Positions 11,691 through 21,628 of a stretch of DNA of 64,000 nt are shown piece by piece. Position 1 is the first letter of the stretch, and each line of letters opens with the position of its first letter. Source of the DNA: Moniliella sp. 'wahieum' (taxonomy: Eukaryota > Basidiomycota > Moniliellomycetes > Moniliellales > Moniliellaceae); NCBI GenBank assembly GCA_003971905.1, contig RSEE01000059.1, positions 248,001 to 312,000 of the forward strand, read 5' to 3'. The position numbers and the translations under genes were made by a program. Below the pieces are notes generated by a model. The model was not told where the DNA came from, ran no database searches, and saw only the letters and a list, made by a program, of their open reading frames with translations.

Positions 11691-13207
11691 TCATGGGGCT
11701 TTGGAAGCCGGTCGTTTCTGCATCATCGCCACACGCGATTTTTCGCGGCTTGGTCCGACTCGGGGCAATGTCGGAGGCGATGGATCGAACTTGGAAGGGG
11801 ACATGGGTTGGGCCGAACCAAGAAAGACGTTCAAGTCGGTAGCGTTCAACGGCTGGGGAGACTTGGATGGACGCGACTTGCGCGGAGAGATCGGGGGGAG
11901 GGGGGATAGGTCGCGCCTCGCGCTCCGCAAGGAGAGTGTGGAGCGCCACCTCGTCAGACCCAGGCTGGGAGGAGAGGGGTGGGTCCACTCTTGCCTCGAC
12001 CGAGGCTTTACGCCTGCGTGGGGTGCCGCGTGAGCTGCGGCCCACCGTGTTTGCCGATTCGTCGGGCTTGCGCATCTTGGTATTCAGCTTGGGCAGAGCA
12101 TAGTTTACACTTGAGCGCTGACGCAGAGACCGGCTCCTTCGCCCCCCGCCTCCGCCAGTGGGGAGGTTGGTTCCCTCTCTTCCTGTGGAGGGATTGACTC
12201 ATTCTCCTGTGGCCCAAAGGGCGGCGGATCTGACGGTGTGACGCGGGACTTGCGCCGCGGTTTGGGTACGGGCGTGCCTGGCCCAGTAGCTGTTGCCGGA
12301 GCGGGCTCAAGACCTCGGTCAGGCGACTGGTGCCGCTTCATTGTCCTTCGTGATGAGTCGGCCAGATTGTCAATTGAAGGGGGCGTCTTGCGTTTCATGG
12401 CACGAGAGCCTGAGAGAAACGTCAGTGCGGGCTTGTAGAAAGAGATTCAACACGTACCAGAGTCCGACGGCAACACGTCCTGGGCAGGTGGAGGCACCGG
12501 CTGGGGAGGCGAAGACATTGGCTGCATAGGTGGAGACAACAGGTGGGCGGGTGGAACAAGTGGCTGTACATCCTCGGCGAGTGGTTGTGCATCTTCGGCA
12601 GCCTCCTGTAGGTAGGAGAGAGACGAGAGCTCCACTTGGAATTCGAGCGAAGGATCCATATCGATCTCGGTTTCGGCATTTGAGGTTCTCGGCTCTTCCT
12701 CCGCCGTTAATGGAGTCTCGTTCCGCATTTCATGGGGGGAAGAGGCGACAGGCTCCTCGGGCGACTCGACCAAGGTACCTAGTTCCGGAGGGGAAATGAT
12801 ATTCTGCCGCACGCCGCCGGGAAGCGTACGACCAACAAGAGAAATGCGCGGCACAGTGTCCGCCTCTTCAGGCTCAGAGTCGGGGAGAGGGGGGTGGCGA
12901 GGGCATCGTTGATCGCCGCGCTGGCCCGCGCGGCCGCAAGAGCGCGGCGAGCCTGTTGCAGCTGGGCAAGGAGGCGTGTGTTCTGGATTTGAAGCTCAAT
13001 CAGCTGGGCATCGCGCTCCAGCACCTGCTTCTGAAGTTCCTCTCCCTGAACGATGTGGAAGGCATTGCTGGCGATCAGCTCGCGGTTTTGGGCAGTGTGC
13101 TTGCGCTTGAAGGCACTCAGGTCCGCCAACACGTTCTCGAGCGCAGCGGCTGCCATGGCCGCGTCTGATGCGCCGGGGCCCATGCTGCGGCGTGTGACGC
13201 GCATCAT
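11691..13207 (-). CDS. SGO1: Shugoshin (centromeric cohesin protector)
   Basis: Shugoshin recruits PP2A to centromeres and shields cohesin from separase. The N-terminal coiled coil starts about 25 residues after ATG 13207: LSAFKRKHTAQNRELIASNA, continuing as heptads through LLAQLQQARRALAAA, which resembles the family N-terminal region. The conserved C-terminal basic SGO motif is visible near 12050-12110: VNYALPKLNTKMRKP followed by SSRGTPRRRK. Between them is an acidic, Pro/Ser-rich disordered region, normal for the family. An intron at 12410-12457 (GTACGT...CTCTCAG, 48 nt) is clear. The frame changes near 12860, near 12125 (by a C/G run) and near 11900; the last part, with SPRKSRPSKSPQPLNATDLN, ends at the stop at 11691. 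Three CACGTGA boxes lie 120-190 bp upstream of the start. Confidence 0.86.
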
Positions 13208-13327
13208 AGCAACAGGACTGGCTGGGCACGGCAGCGAGGCGGGAGATGGCGGAGTGGGTTGGTCTGCGCAGCCAGATCGGGCCCTGGCGACCCGAATGTT
13301 GCTCTGCCTCGCTTCGGCCGCGCCGGG

Positions 13328-13399
13328 CACGTGACCTGCCACGCACGCGCGTGTTGTGGAAACTTTCGTTTGCTATGCGCCACGTGACAGGCACGTGAT
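13328..13399. promoter_or_regulatory. Three CACGTGA boxes upstream of shugoshin
   Basis: CACGTGA occurs at 13328-13334, 13381-13387 and 13392-13398, about 120-190 bp upstream of the shugoshin ATG. CACGTG is the core site of fungal bHLH factors such as Cbf1; the factor here is unknown. The boxes are followed at 13412-13455 by a run of GTTCAA/TTGAAC elements. Confidence 0.5.
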
Positions 13400-14000
13400 G
13401 CCAACCTCTTTGTTCAACTTGAACGTTGAGTTCAACGTTCACGCGTTCACGCGCCGTCAGATCTTCTCGGACGCTTGCCTCCCCAGCCTCCCCAGCCTCC
13501 CCTCGATCTGATCGGTGGACAGATCGACACACTCACACCAAACGCTCATCAACTGGTCGCAACAGTGTTTGCAAAGTGACCGTGGTCTGTTGGACAGCTC
13601 TCATCCAGTGTGCTGGGTTCCATTGTTCTTTGGATGTGTTGTTTCGTCCGGACTGGTGTTGCACTGTATAGTAGTGTGTGCGAACATGGCGATGTCTCAC
13701 TGAAGATGGGCTCTGTGGTGGGCTCCTACTGGTGGCCAACACTTCCTTCAAATCAGTTGTCTAGAGGAACACGTTGTCGTCCCTCCTGCTATAGAATGAT
13801 GATAAAGAGAACTAATGTGACGCCTCACTATGGGGTTGGCGCCTGTAGCCCAAGCGTGGAACCTTCCGGTTCATTCCCTCCAATATTCCTTCCTGGAGGG
13901 CAGGAATATTCTCTAGTCTCTGTAGCTCATCAGTGTGCAATACAATACACCATCACCTGCCTGCCCTCTGGTCTTCTACAACTAATTTACGGCTGTCACA

Positions 14001-14172
14001 TGTCACAGTCGAGGCTAAGGCGAGCGAAACCAGAGTCGAGATTAGGCTAAGGGATGTATTGGCAATCGTTCGCGGGAAAGAAGTAGACATGTGGTGCGAA
14101 GTGGAGGAACAGAGGAAAAGAGCGAGACGCTCGGGACGAAGACATTGGAAATGGGAGTGAGATCAACACTAT
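14001..14172 (+). repeat. Dispersed repeat family, copy 2
   Basis: This is the direct-orientation partner of 8973-9164. It begins at TGTCACAGTCGAGGCTAAGG and runs to GGGAGTGAGATCAACAC. No terminal repeats or target-site duplication could be identified by eye. Confidence 0.8.
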
Positions 14173-16388
14173 AGGACAGGATGATCATTTCCATCTATCT
14201 TCTTCGTCGCCCCGTGTTGGCTCCAAAAGTCCAACGCTGCATTCCTTTCGTCAAAACAAGAACAGAGGGACATGCGTCTTTTGGTGGAACACTTGTTCCA
14301 TCATGCATCAACCCCCACTCCATTTCTCTTGCGGGCGCAGTTGCGCGGCAATATGGTGCTTTTGTTGACCAGGGTCCTATGGGCCAGCCACCTCCGCGGC
14401 ACTCCTGACCATCTTACTCATCCGGGCACCACACCAGTATCCCTATCCCCTGGCCTAGTGCCGCTCTCCTTTCTTCTTCTCCCTTCTTCTGATCCTCGGT
14501 CTGGGTTCAACCCAGCTCCTGTCTTCTCGACGCCATTGCATAACTGCACTTAGGACGTCGCTGGGTAACCAGGATCATTTGCTTTCTCCAAAAGGGTTTT
14601 CAAACTTCCCTTTCCTCCGCAGGGCCAGCTCTCTCAGCTCACAGCAGAACGCAGCTCCGCCATTGCTCACTCGCATTGACATAGTTCACTCCAAGCTTCA
14701 ACGCCAAGCGCGACTTGAACGCAGAAGTTCAACGACGCTCATTTGCCTCTGTTGCGTCAGAAAAAAAAGGTCATGGGTTACATGGCTTGTGGAGGTCAAT
14801 CCTTCTGACGCCCCCATCCAGGCTGAATAGTGCAGGCTCAAGCACATACATGCTTGGCTAACATGTAACACGGAAGACCGTGGGCTGGATTCTGTTTAGT
14901 CATCTTCTCCACTTTCTTGCGACGCCCGGTGGGTAGCCCATTGCCCATCTCCCATGATGCATGATGCATGACATATTCATGACTTGCGTGCATGATGACG
15001 TTTTGCATGATGCAAACCCTGCCTAAGGCGTACAAGGTAGATGTGTGTTCAACTTTGAAACGGTCAACGTGCAACGTCCAACTTGAACGTTCAACCTTCA
15101 TGAGCACATGGCTCAGGGTGAGGCTGAGGCTGAGGCTGCGGTAAACGAGTAACCCGGTAACCATCGGTTTCAGTGACGTCATACGTCAGTATTCAATGGA
15201 GCAGATCAGATTCGGAAGTTTCCCCGGCTGCGCGCGGAGAGGGGAGGGACACAGCCCTAGTGTTCGTCGTGTTGCGACCGAGAGCAACGCGCTCTGTGGG
15301 GGGATGATTAAGTGATTGATCCTTTGGCGTGCCAGATTCGGCGACAGCATCGACATGTCCTGTACGCCCCCGGCAAAACGGTGGCGGGGATGTCGTGGAT
15401 GCTCGAAGGTCGACTGCTGCAGCGGTGATGATGGCATCGATGGGCAATGGTTAATGGGGGGGCTGGCAGGTGGCTAGCACAATTCAACGCTTCATGACTA
15501 AGAATGGGTGGTCGATGGTCGATGAGCGGAATGACCACTGGGCACTACGAAATGTGCAAGCCACACGAGGCATACGTCTCCACACTGAATACACAGGGCT
15601 GACGCTGCTGACGCGCTGGAGCTACTAGCGCCAGCCGGGCCCCAGGGCGGCAGGCCTGGCCGCACAGCACGCTGAGCCAGGGTGGGGTTAAACGTTAATC
15701 GAGTTCAGCGTTCGTTCACCCAACTTGAACGCTCAGATCCCAGACACTGGTGCCCACCCCTAGCCGCTCGGGGCTACGCGCAACCAGCAGCCAGCACTAA
15801 CTCAGTTTTACTAAACCCGTGAACGTTACTAAACGCGGCTGCTCCTCGGCGGCATGCGGCGAGCGTAGCGTTAACTCCTGTTCATGTTAGAACTCCCCCA
15901 CAGACCCCTCGATCAGCGATCACCGCAGACTGGTGGGGTGCCTGCATGCGGATGACGTAGCGCATCCGCCGCCCCAACAGTGTGCCCGCTGTCACGCATC
16001 GGTCACCGCTGCCCCCTGCTGGGTGCACCGGAGAACACGCAGGCGCGGCGCTGCTGGTTCTCCGCGCAGGCTCGCTGCCCCGCGGCGCGGCGGCTGCAAG
16101 CGGGAGGCAGGCTCGGCTGGGCACGGTCTGTGCTCGGCCGGGGAACAGCTGCGGTGCCTGGGCGCCCACACTGCCCCCGCGCCGCACCCCCCGCGTGCAC
16201 GGGGCAGCACAGGCGCGCAGGCATAAGAAGGGTTGACATGCGTGCGCTCAAAGCCGCCGGCACGGCGGGTGTCGCCGTGGTTGCGCAGCGCCCTGCCCGC
16301 TGGCTGCTCCAGTGCTCCCACCCGCCACGCGGTGCTGCTGACGCTGACGCAAGACAGTGCAGAAACCTTCCTGGGTGCATGTCCGCTC

Positions 16389-16396
16389 TATAAAAG
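16389..16396 (+). promoter_or_regulatory. TATA box of citrate synthase
   Basis: TATAAAAG lies 64 bp upstream of the citrate synthase ATG and is followed by a C/T-rich leader, the arrangement expected of a strongly expressed fungal gene. Confidence 0.75.
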
Positions 16397-16459
16397 CTCT
16401 CCGCTGCTTCCGTCGCCCTCCCGCCCCCGCCCCCCTACCCCCACCCCCTCTTCACCGCC

Positions 16460-17872
16460 ATGTCTCTCCAGCGCACCGCCTCTCTCCTCCGTGTTGCCCG
16501 CCAGAGCTCCGCCCCCGCGTTCGCCACTGGCGTCCGCTTCGCCTCCACCAAGACCATCCAGGAGGCCGTGGCCGAGGTGGTGCCCGAGAAGCAGGAGGCG
16601 CTCAAGCAGCTCAAGGCCAACTACGCCGACGCGACCCTGGGTGAGAGCAAGGTCAGCCACCTCCTCGGTGGCATGCGTGGCCTCAAGGCCATGCTCTGGG
16701 AGGGCTCTGTCCTCGACGCCGAGGAGGGCATCCGCTTCCACGGCCGCTCCATCCCCGACTGCGAGAAGGTCCTGCCCAATGCCAAGTCCATTGGTGCCGA
16801 CGGCAAGGAGATGCTTCCCGAGGCCATGTTCTGGCTCATTCTCACTGGCAAGGTTCCCACCCCGGAGGAGGCCAAGCAATTCTCCGAGCAGCTCGCTGCC
16901 CAGGGCAAGCTCCCCGCCTACGCCGAGAAGCTCATCGACTCTTTCCCCAAGTCGATGCACCCCATGACTCAATTTGCCGCTGCCGTTGCTTCGCTCAACC
17001 ACGACTCGGCCTTCGCCCAGGGCTACAAGCAGGGCATGAAGAAGACCGACTACTGGCAGCCCACCCTCGACGACGCGATTAACTTGGTTGCCAAGATCCC
17101 CACTGTCGCCGCCCGCATCTTCTACAACTGCTACGGCAAGGGCGACGCCAACCAGTCCATCGACCCTGCCAAGGACTGGTCGTTCAACTTTGCCAACATG
17201 ATCGGCTACGGTGCCGACAAGGAGTTTGTCGACTACCTCCGTCTCTACCTCTCCATCCACGCCGACCACGAGGGCGGCAACGTGTCGGCCCACACGACCC
17301 ACTTGGTCGGCTCGGCCCTGTCGGACCCCTACCTTGCCTACTCGGCTGGTCTGCTGGGTCTTGCTGGCCCGCTGCACGGTCTGGCCAACCAAGAGGTTCT
17401 TGGGTGGAACTTGGCCATGCAAAAGGCGGTGGGGGATGCGCCCACCAAGGAGCAGATCACCGACTACCTTTGGGCCACCCTCAAGGGCGGCCGTGTCGTG
17501 CCTGGGTACGGCCACGCTGTGCTCCGCAAGCCTGACCCTCGCTTCACTGCCCTGATCCGCTTTGCTTCCGAGTCGCCGCGTCTGTCCAAGGAGCCTATCG
17601 TCCAGCTCGTCCAGAAGGTCTTTGAGACGGCCCCTGCCATCCTCAAGGAGCACGGCAAGACCAAGAACCCCTACCCCAATGTTGACGCTGGCTCGGGCGC
17701 TGCGCTCTACACGTTTGGCCTGACTCAGTTTGAGTACTACACTGTGCTCTTTGGTGTGTCGCGTGCCCTCGGTGCGCTGCCCCAGCTAGTGTGGGACCGT
17801 GTTCTGGGCCTGCCCATTGAACGCCCCAAGTCGATGAGCATTGCCGCGCTCAACGAGCTGCTGAAGAAGTAA
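16460..17872 (+). CDS. CIT1: Citrate synthase, mitochondrial
   Basis: Condenses acetyl-CoA and oxaloacetate to citrate in the matrix. A single uninterrupted exon encodes 470 residues, the usual fungal length. The N-terminus is a mitochondrial presequence rich in Arg, Ser and Ala (MSLQRTASLLRVARQSS), with mature sequence probably starting after RFAS. Catalytic residues are visible: His306 in GPLHGLANQEVLGWN, His352 in VPGYGHAVLRKPDPR, and Asp409 in PNVDAGSGAALY (yeast and animal enzymes usually have DAHSG or DAISG there). The C-terminus has the family motif RALGALPQLVWDR. Codon use is strongly biased to C-ending codons, unlike the neighbouring genes, consistent with high expression. This is the longest conserved gene in the window without a frame break. 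The nearest upstream in-frame ATG is this one. Confidence 0.99.
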   Translation: MSLQRTASLLRVARQSSAPAFATGVRFASTKTIQEAVAEVVPEKQEALKQLKANYADATLGESKVSHLLGGMRGLKAMLWEGSVLDAEEGIRFHGRSIPDCEKVLPNAKSIGADGKEMLPEAMFWLILTGKVPTPEEAKQFSEQLAAQGKLPAYAEKLIDSFPKSMHPMTQFAAAVASLNHDSAFAQGYKQGMKKTDYWQPTLDDAINLVAKIPTVAARIFYNCYGKGDANQSIDPAKDWSFNFANMIGYGADKEFVDYLRLYLSIHADHEGGNVSAHTTHLVGSALSDPYLAYSAGLLGLAGPLHGLANQEVLGWNLAMQKAVGDAPTKEQITDYLWATLKGGRVVPGYGHAVLRKPDPRFTALIRFASESPRLSKEPIVQLVQKVFETAPAILKEHGKTKNPYPNVDAGSGAALYTFGLTQFEYYTVLFGVSRALGALPQLVWDRVLGLPIERPKSMSIAALNELLKK

Positions 17873-19078
17873 AATGGTTGCTATGACCCCGGATCGGATG
17901 GGATCCCCCTTCCCCTTTTTTCTAATGGCCTCTCTGTCTCTACCCACATGGCTCCATCTTCCTCGCCGCCTGTGTTGCGCTAGTGTTAATGCGTTTCGCT
18001 CTTCCTCTCCCTGACGGGAGGCCTGTCTACACTGTATGACCTCTTTTATACCGTGCTTGAAGCGCCAGTCTTGGGCCTCTATCTGATAGCCTCGACGAAA
18101 GGAAGTAGACCCAATCAATGCTAAGACGAACTGCGAGTTTGAGCATGTAGTAACGTGTGGGGTACCGGTAGTAGTAGGCGAGAAGGGCCAAGTAGGGGAT
18201 GCATTGGGTCCATGCACAAAATGTTGGACCACACGTGATCGGTGACGGCGGGCCCCACATTTCCTCACTAGTGCTTCGTCGGGCATTCCCGGGCCCCGCC
18301 GGGCCTTGCTCTCGGTTATTGTCTTAGTACATACTTCGAACTCGCCGCTCTGCGAACGTTGCGCCCCCAATGAGCGCTGAGCCTGAGCGCTGAGCTGAGC
18401 GCCCTGAGCGCGCTGAGCGCCTTTTGCCAAAAGAGCCAAGGCCCTCAGCGCCTCAGCCCCGCTTGAATCAGGGTCAGACATGCGTCCCAACATCCCAACA
18501 CGGCAGACATATATTACCAGGATACCCCTGGTTCCATCTACCCCGATGCCTAATAGTAACCCAAATAGCAGGACCAGCCCCGCCCCGCGTTTCTATAACC
18601 TGCGCGGGACGCAGCAGCCGACAATTCACGACAGGAACGCTGCTCAGGCGCTCACACTTGGATGGAGAGTTCCGGTGTAGAGAAGGCGTGTCCCATATAT
18701 AGGCTCGTATAGTATACCATGTCTCGCACCCCAGTTCCAGGCTTTTTGGAAAGGAACCCACCAATGAAAAGAATGGCAATGGGAAGAGGAGAGCAGAAGG
18801 TCCGTAAACAGGGGTTGCTGTGGCAAGATCTATTAAGAGTATACCCATCATTACCATCTTGCCTGCATCATAATTTAACTCGGACAATAACATGACAACA
18901 AAAAGCCCGTGGCCTTTCGGTTAATCAAGTCTTGGCCCTTTTTAGCTCTCCCTCCCTCCCTTCCGTTATTGGCAGCCCCACCGCACGCTGGATGACAGAC
19001 AAGCCAAACCACCGCGGGTCTCCTTCGTATGTCACATGCCATATGTCATACACTTCTGTCACCATGAGCGCCTGAGCA
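17873..19078. other. Intergenic between convergent genes
   Basis: It holds the 3' flanks of citrate synthase and the CNNM gene. A GCTGAGC-type repeat lies at 18368-18423, a CACGTGAT box at 18232-18239, and TGTCACATG/CATATGTCATA near 19029. Nothing coding is supported. Confidence 0.5.
18368..18423. repeat. Tandem GAGCGCTGAGC-type repeat
   Basis: About seven imperfect copies of the unit GCTGAGC / GAGCGCT, itself near-palindromic, are packed in 56 bases. A smaller cluster of the same unit sits at about 5236-5265 upstream of MPC2. Confidence 0.75.
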
Positions 19079-21014
19079 CTAAAGAAGCTCCGCGCTGAGG
19101 GCAACAGCACTGAACTCCGACTCCCGAACGTGGAGGGAGAGCCGCGCAGCGGTAAGCACGATTTCACCATGTTCCCGTCGTTGCGGCTCTGACGCGTGAC
19201 CGCACACTGAAAATGGAGGTGGCGAGGTGCTAGGCCTATTAGACCTTATTAGGCCTTTTATGGCAGTATGCCCTGCGCTTTTGCTGAGCCTCACGGCTCG
19301 ACCGCTACCGCCCCCCAGACTTCCCCTGCGCCGTATCTGGGGTTGTCGCGCTCGTCTCTGCCACCTTCTTGGAAGGCGCGCTCGGCCCCGACAGGCGACG
19401 TACCGATTGACGTTCTCGCGCGGGCCCGGAGAGCAGGTCGCTGGTGCTAGCTGCTGAGCTGGACCGTGGACGGGCAAACGGGACGAGGTCCGGGGCCCAA
19501 GTGGTGGTACGCTTAATTGGACCCGGCGAAGGGGCGCTTTGGCGAGCATAGAGAGGGTGCCGTATGCAGTGTTGGCACCGTGGCCGGTCCCGCTGTTGAT
19601 GGGGTGTGGGCTGTGGGGCGACCTGCTCCTCCCCAAGGACGAGGCAGGGGAAGCCAGACCGTAAGTGCTGCGCTTGGGCGGGATCAACTTGTTGCGGCGA
19701 CGTTCGATGATGCCCCGTACCAAAGGCTGCCAGGAACCCTGGGGGGCACTGGTGGACTGGGTTCGGGTGACCTTGACCTTGTTGTGCACGTCGAGGTAGA
19801 CGTCAAATTCATCTACGATTTCCCTTCCGATCATCTCCTCAATTACATCTTCGAGTGTTACCACTCCCAGAGCACCACGGGGTTCGCCTGGGTACTCGGA
19901 AACGAGGAGCATGTGCGACCGACCTTGCTGAAAGTAATTGAGGCAGTCAAACAGGGTCAGTTCGGGGGGGCTTCGGGCAACCCAGCCAGCTGGAAGCGGG
20001 AGACTTGGTCCGCGTCCTCGGGATCGTAGGAGATCAGACTTTTGACCAACAACATCCCCAGCACCGCATCGGGCTTGCCGGGTTCGTGCACCGGAATGCG
20101 CGAGTAACCATGCCGCACCAACGTTGCTATCCCGGCCTCGTCCAGGACGGCATCAGACGGTAAGGTAAATACATCTTCGATTGGTGTCATAATATCCTTT
20201 AAGGTCTTCTCGTTCAAGTCCAACACGGCTCGAATGATGGCCACCTCGTCGTTCGTCAACGTCTCCTCACCCAACGCTTGGTGCAGCGATACGAACGTTT
20301 TCAGTTCGGCTTTGCGATAGACGGTGCCCTGCTCCTCGCCCAAGCACCAGTCGAGTAATTTGGCTGTCGGCCACGCAATTGGCGCCAGAATGATCATGAC
20401 AGCATGTACCATCGGAGCACAGTATGCGCCAATCGACAGCCCGTACCGTGCACGATGGCCTGTGGTACAATTTCCCCGAAAATGACAATGAGCAATGTGG
20501 AAGTTAAGACGGCGCTGAGACCACCGCCAAAGGCGGAGAGAAAAACGGGCAAGGTCTCGTTCACAATCACGTTGCCCAGCAGCAGGACAACAAGGACCCA
20601 GTGCCGGCCCTTCTCCAGCAGAGCAAGGACAACACGCGCTTCGCGCTGCTCCGACTCACTCCCACTCGTACTGAGTACTTGCAGATTAACCATATCCAGC
20701 CCCATCAGGCCCAGGGTTAGGCCAGCAAATACACCGCCTAGCAGGACAAGACCAGCAATGCTCAGTAGATTCAAGATCAGCCGGGCATTCGTTTCCTGGG
20801 AGGCAAACGTGGGTTCCCCCCCGCGAGGCTCGGGAGGACGAAGGGGGGCTTCCAAACCCCGGGAGGGGAGGGCAAGAGCAAGTAGGGGGTGGCCAGCGAG
20901 GGCGACGAAGGAGATAAGGGCATGGGCGAGGCGTGTGCGTGCGGGCGGGCCGAGTGTGCGACGGCGCTGAGAAACGGCGAGCACCGAAGGCGACCGCGAA
21001 GACAGCAGAGACAT
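19079..21014 (-). CDS. MAM3: CNNM/Mam3-type transporter (DUF21 + CBS pair)
   Basis: Yeast Mam3, a vacuolar-membrane CNNM protein, affects Mg/Mn handling. From ATG 21014 come an N-terminal hydrophobic segment, then the DUF21 membrane domain: [70 protein letters not shown] and [19 protein letters not shown]. The CBS pair follows: [47 protein letters not shown] and [19 protein letters not shown]. Two frame breaks are diagnostic of lost bases: near 20452, where one T restores the expected PQAICARYG, and in the G-run 19964-19970, where one base restores [13 protein letters not shown]. The tail after about residue 560 is low complexity, and the stop at 19079 is uncertain; a nearby stop in another frame at about 19512 is possible. 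Confidence 0.91.
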
Positions 21015-21628
21015 CCACGGTTCACCCACGGTTGGAGCGCACGGGTAAATACGTTGCGGGCAAAGTCGGCACAGAAGATGGAGGTGCAAAAAAGGGAGAA
21101 GGGCTGGGCCTTAGGCAGTGCTGTCCGTAGGCAGAGGGGTGTGACGCGGCTTGCCGGCTTGACTCGACGTGACGTTTAAGAAGCTGGCAGACAGCTGGGC
21201 CGAGGTTCATCCATTTCCTTATAGCTGCCGCCGGCGTCGCGATCGGAGCGCTCCTACAACGGCGTTCAACTGATGTACTGACGAGAAGATATGCCTTCCA
21301 ATGCCATTACTGATTGGCACTGGAAGATCCCGATGCCGATGATGATCAGCCTACTAGGTAATCCTCAGCCGCTCTGTGCAAATTTGCACTCAATGAGTAC
21401 TCAGTCTGGGTACTGAACTCAGTTACTCAGCTGTTTGTCCATGTCACTATCACTAGCCACTAGCCACTAGTCACTGGCGTCACATGTCACACATCACAAG
21501 TGACAATGCCACCTAGTCACCACTGAGTTCAGGACACTCTGAATACTCAGACTGAGTACCTTGGCGCCCTCGTCGCTGTGGCAGCTACAACTGGCAGCGT
21601 ACTCCTGCCCCCCAGAACCATGCCTGAA
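21015..21628. other. Intergenic with an imperfect inverted repeat
   Basis: It lies between the start of the CNNM gene and the end of the TBC gene, both on the minus strand. The main feature is the inverted repeat listed separately; TGTCACA units occur at 21478-21495. Nothing coding is supported. Confidence 0.5.
21395..21560. repeat. Imperfect inverted repeat, about 165 bp
   Basis: The left arm (21395-21424) reads GTACTCAGTCTGGGTACTGA then ACTCAGT. The right arm (21521-21560), reverse-complemented, reads GGTACTCAGTCTGAGTATTC then GTCCTGAACTCAGTG, so both blocks match with a 10-base spacer difference. The interior contains CACTAGCCACTAG direct repeats and TGTCACATGTCACAC. It could be a MITE-like element or a structured 3' region. 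Confidence 0.65.

Larger units (their letters stand above)
13208..16386. other. Long intergenic region
   Basis: About 3.2 kb without a supported gene, between shugoshin (minus) and citrate synthase (plus). It holds CACGTGA boxes, several GTTCAA/TTGAAC clusters (13412-13455, 14692-14740, 15046-15104, 15687-15738) and dispersed repeat copy 2. The last 450 bases are very GC-rich and open in several frames on both strands, as expected from composition alone; they probably contain the citrate synthase upstream control region. Confidence 0.5.

Noticed and set aside
15933..16393. Several 80-137 residue frames upstream of citrate synthase
   Set aside because: They overlap one another on both strands, are rich in Arg/Ala/Pro/Cys as random GC-rich sequence would be, and occupy the promoter next to the TATA box.
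16388..17653. 421-residue frame antisense to citrate synthase
   Set aside because: It is the mirror image of a strongly biased codon pattern (G-starting antisense codons) and has no domain; a shadow of the real gene.
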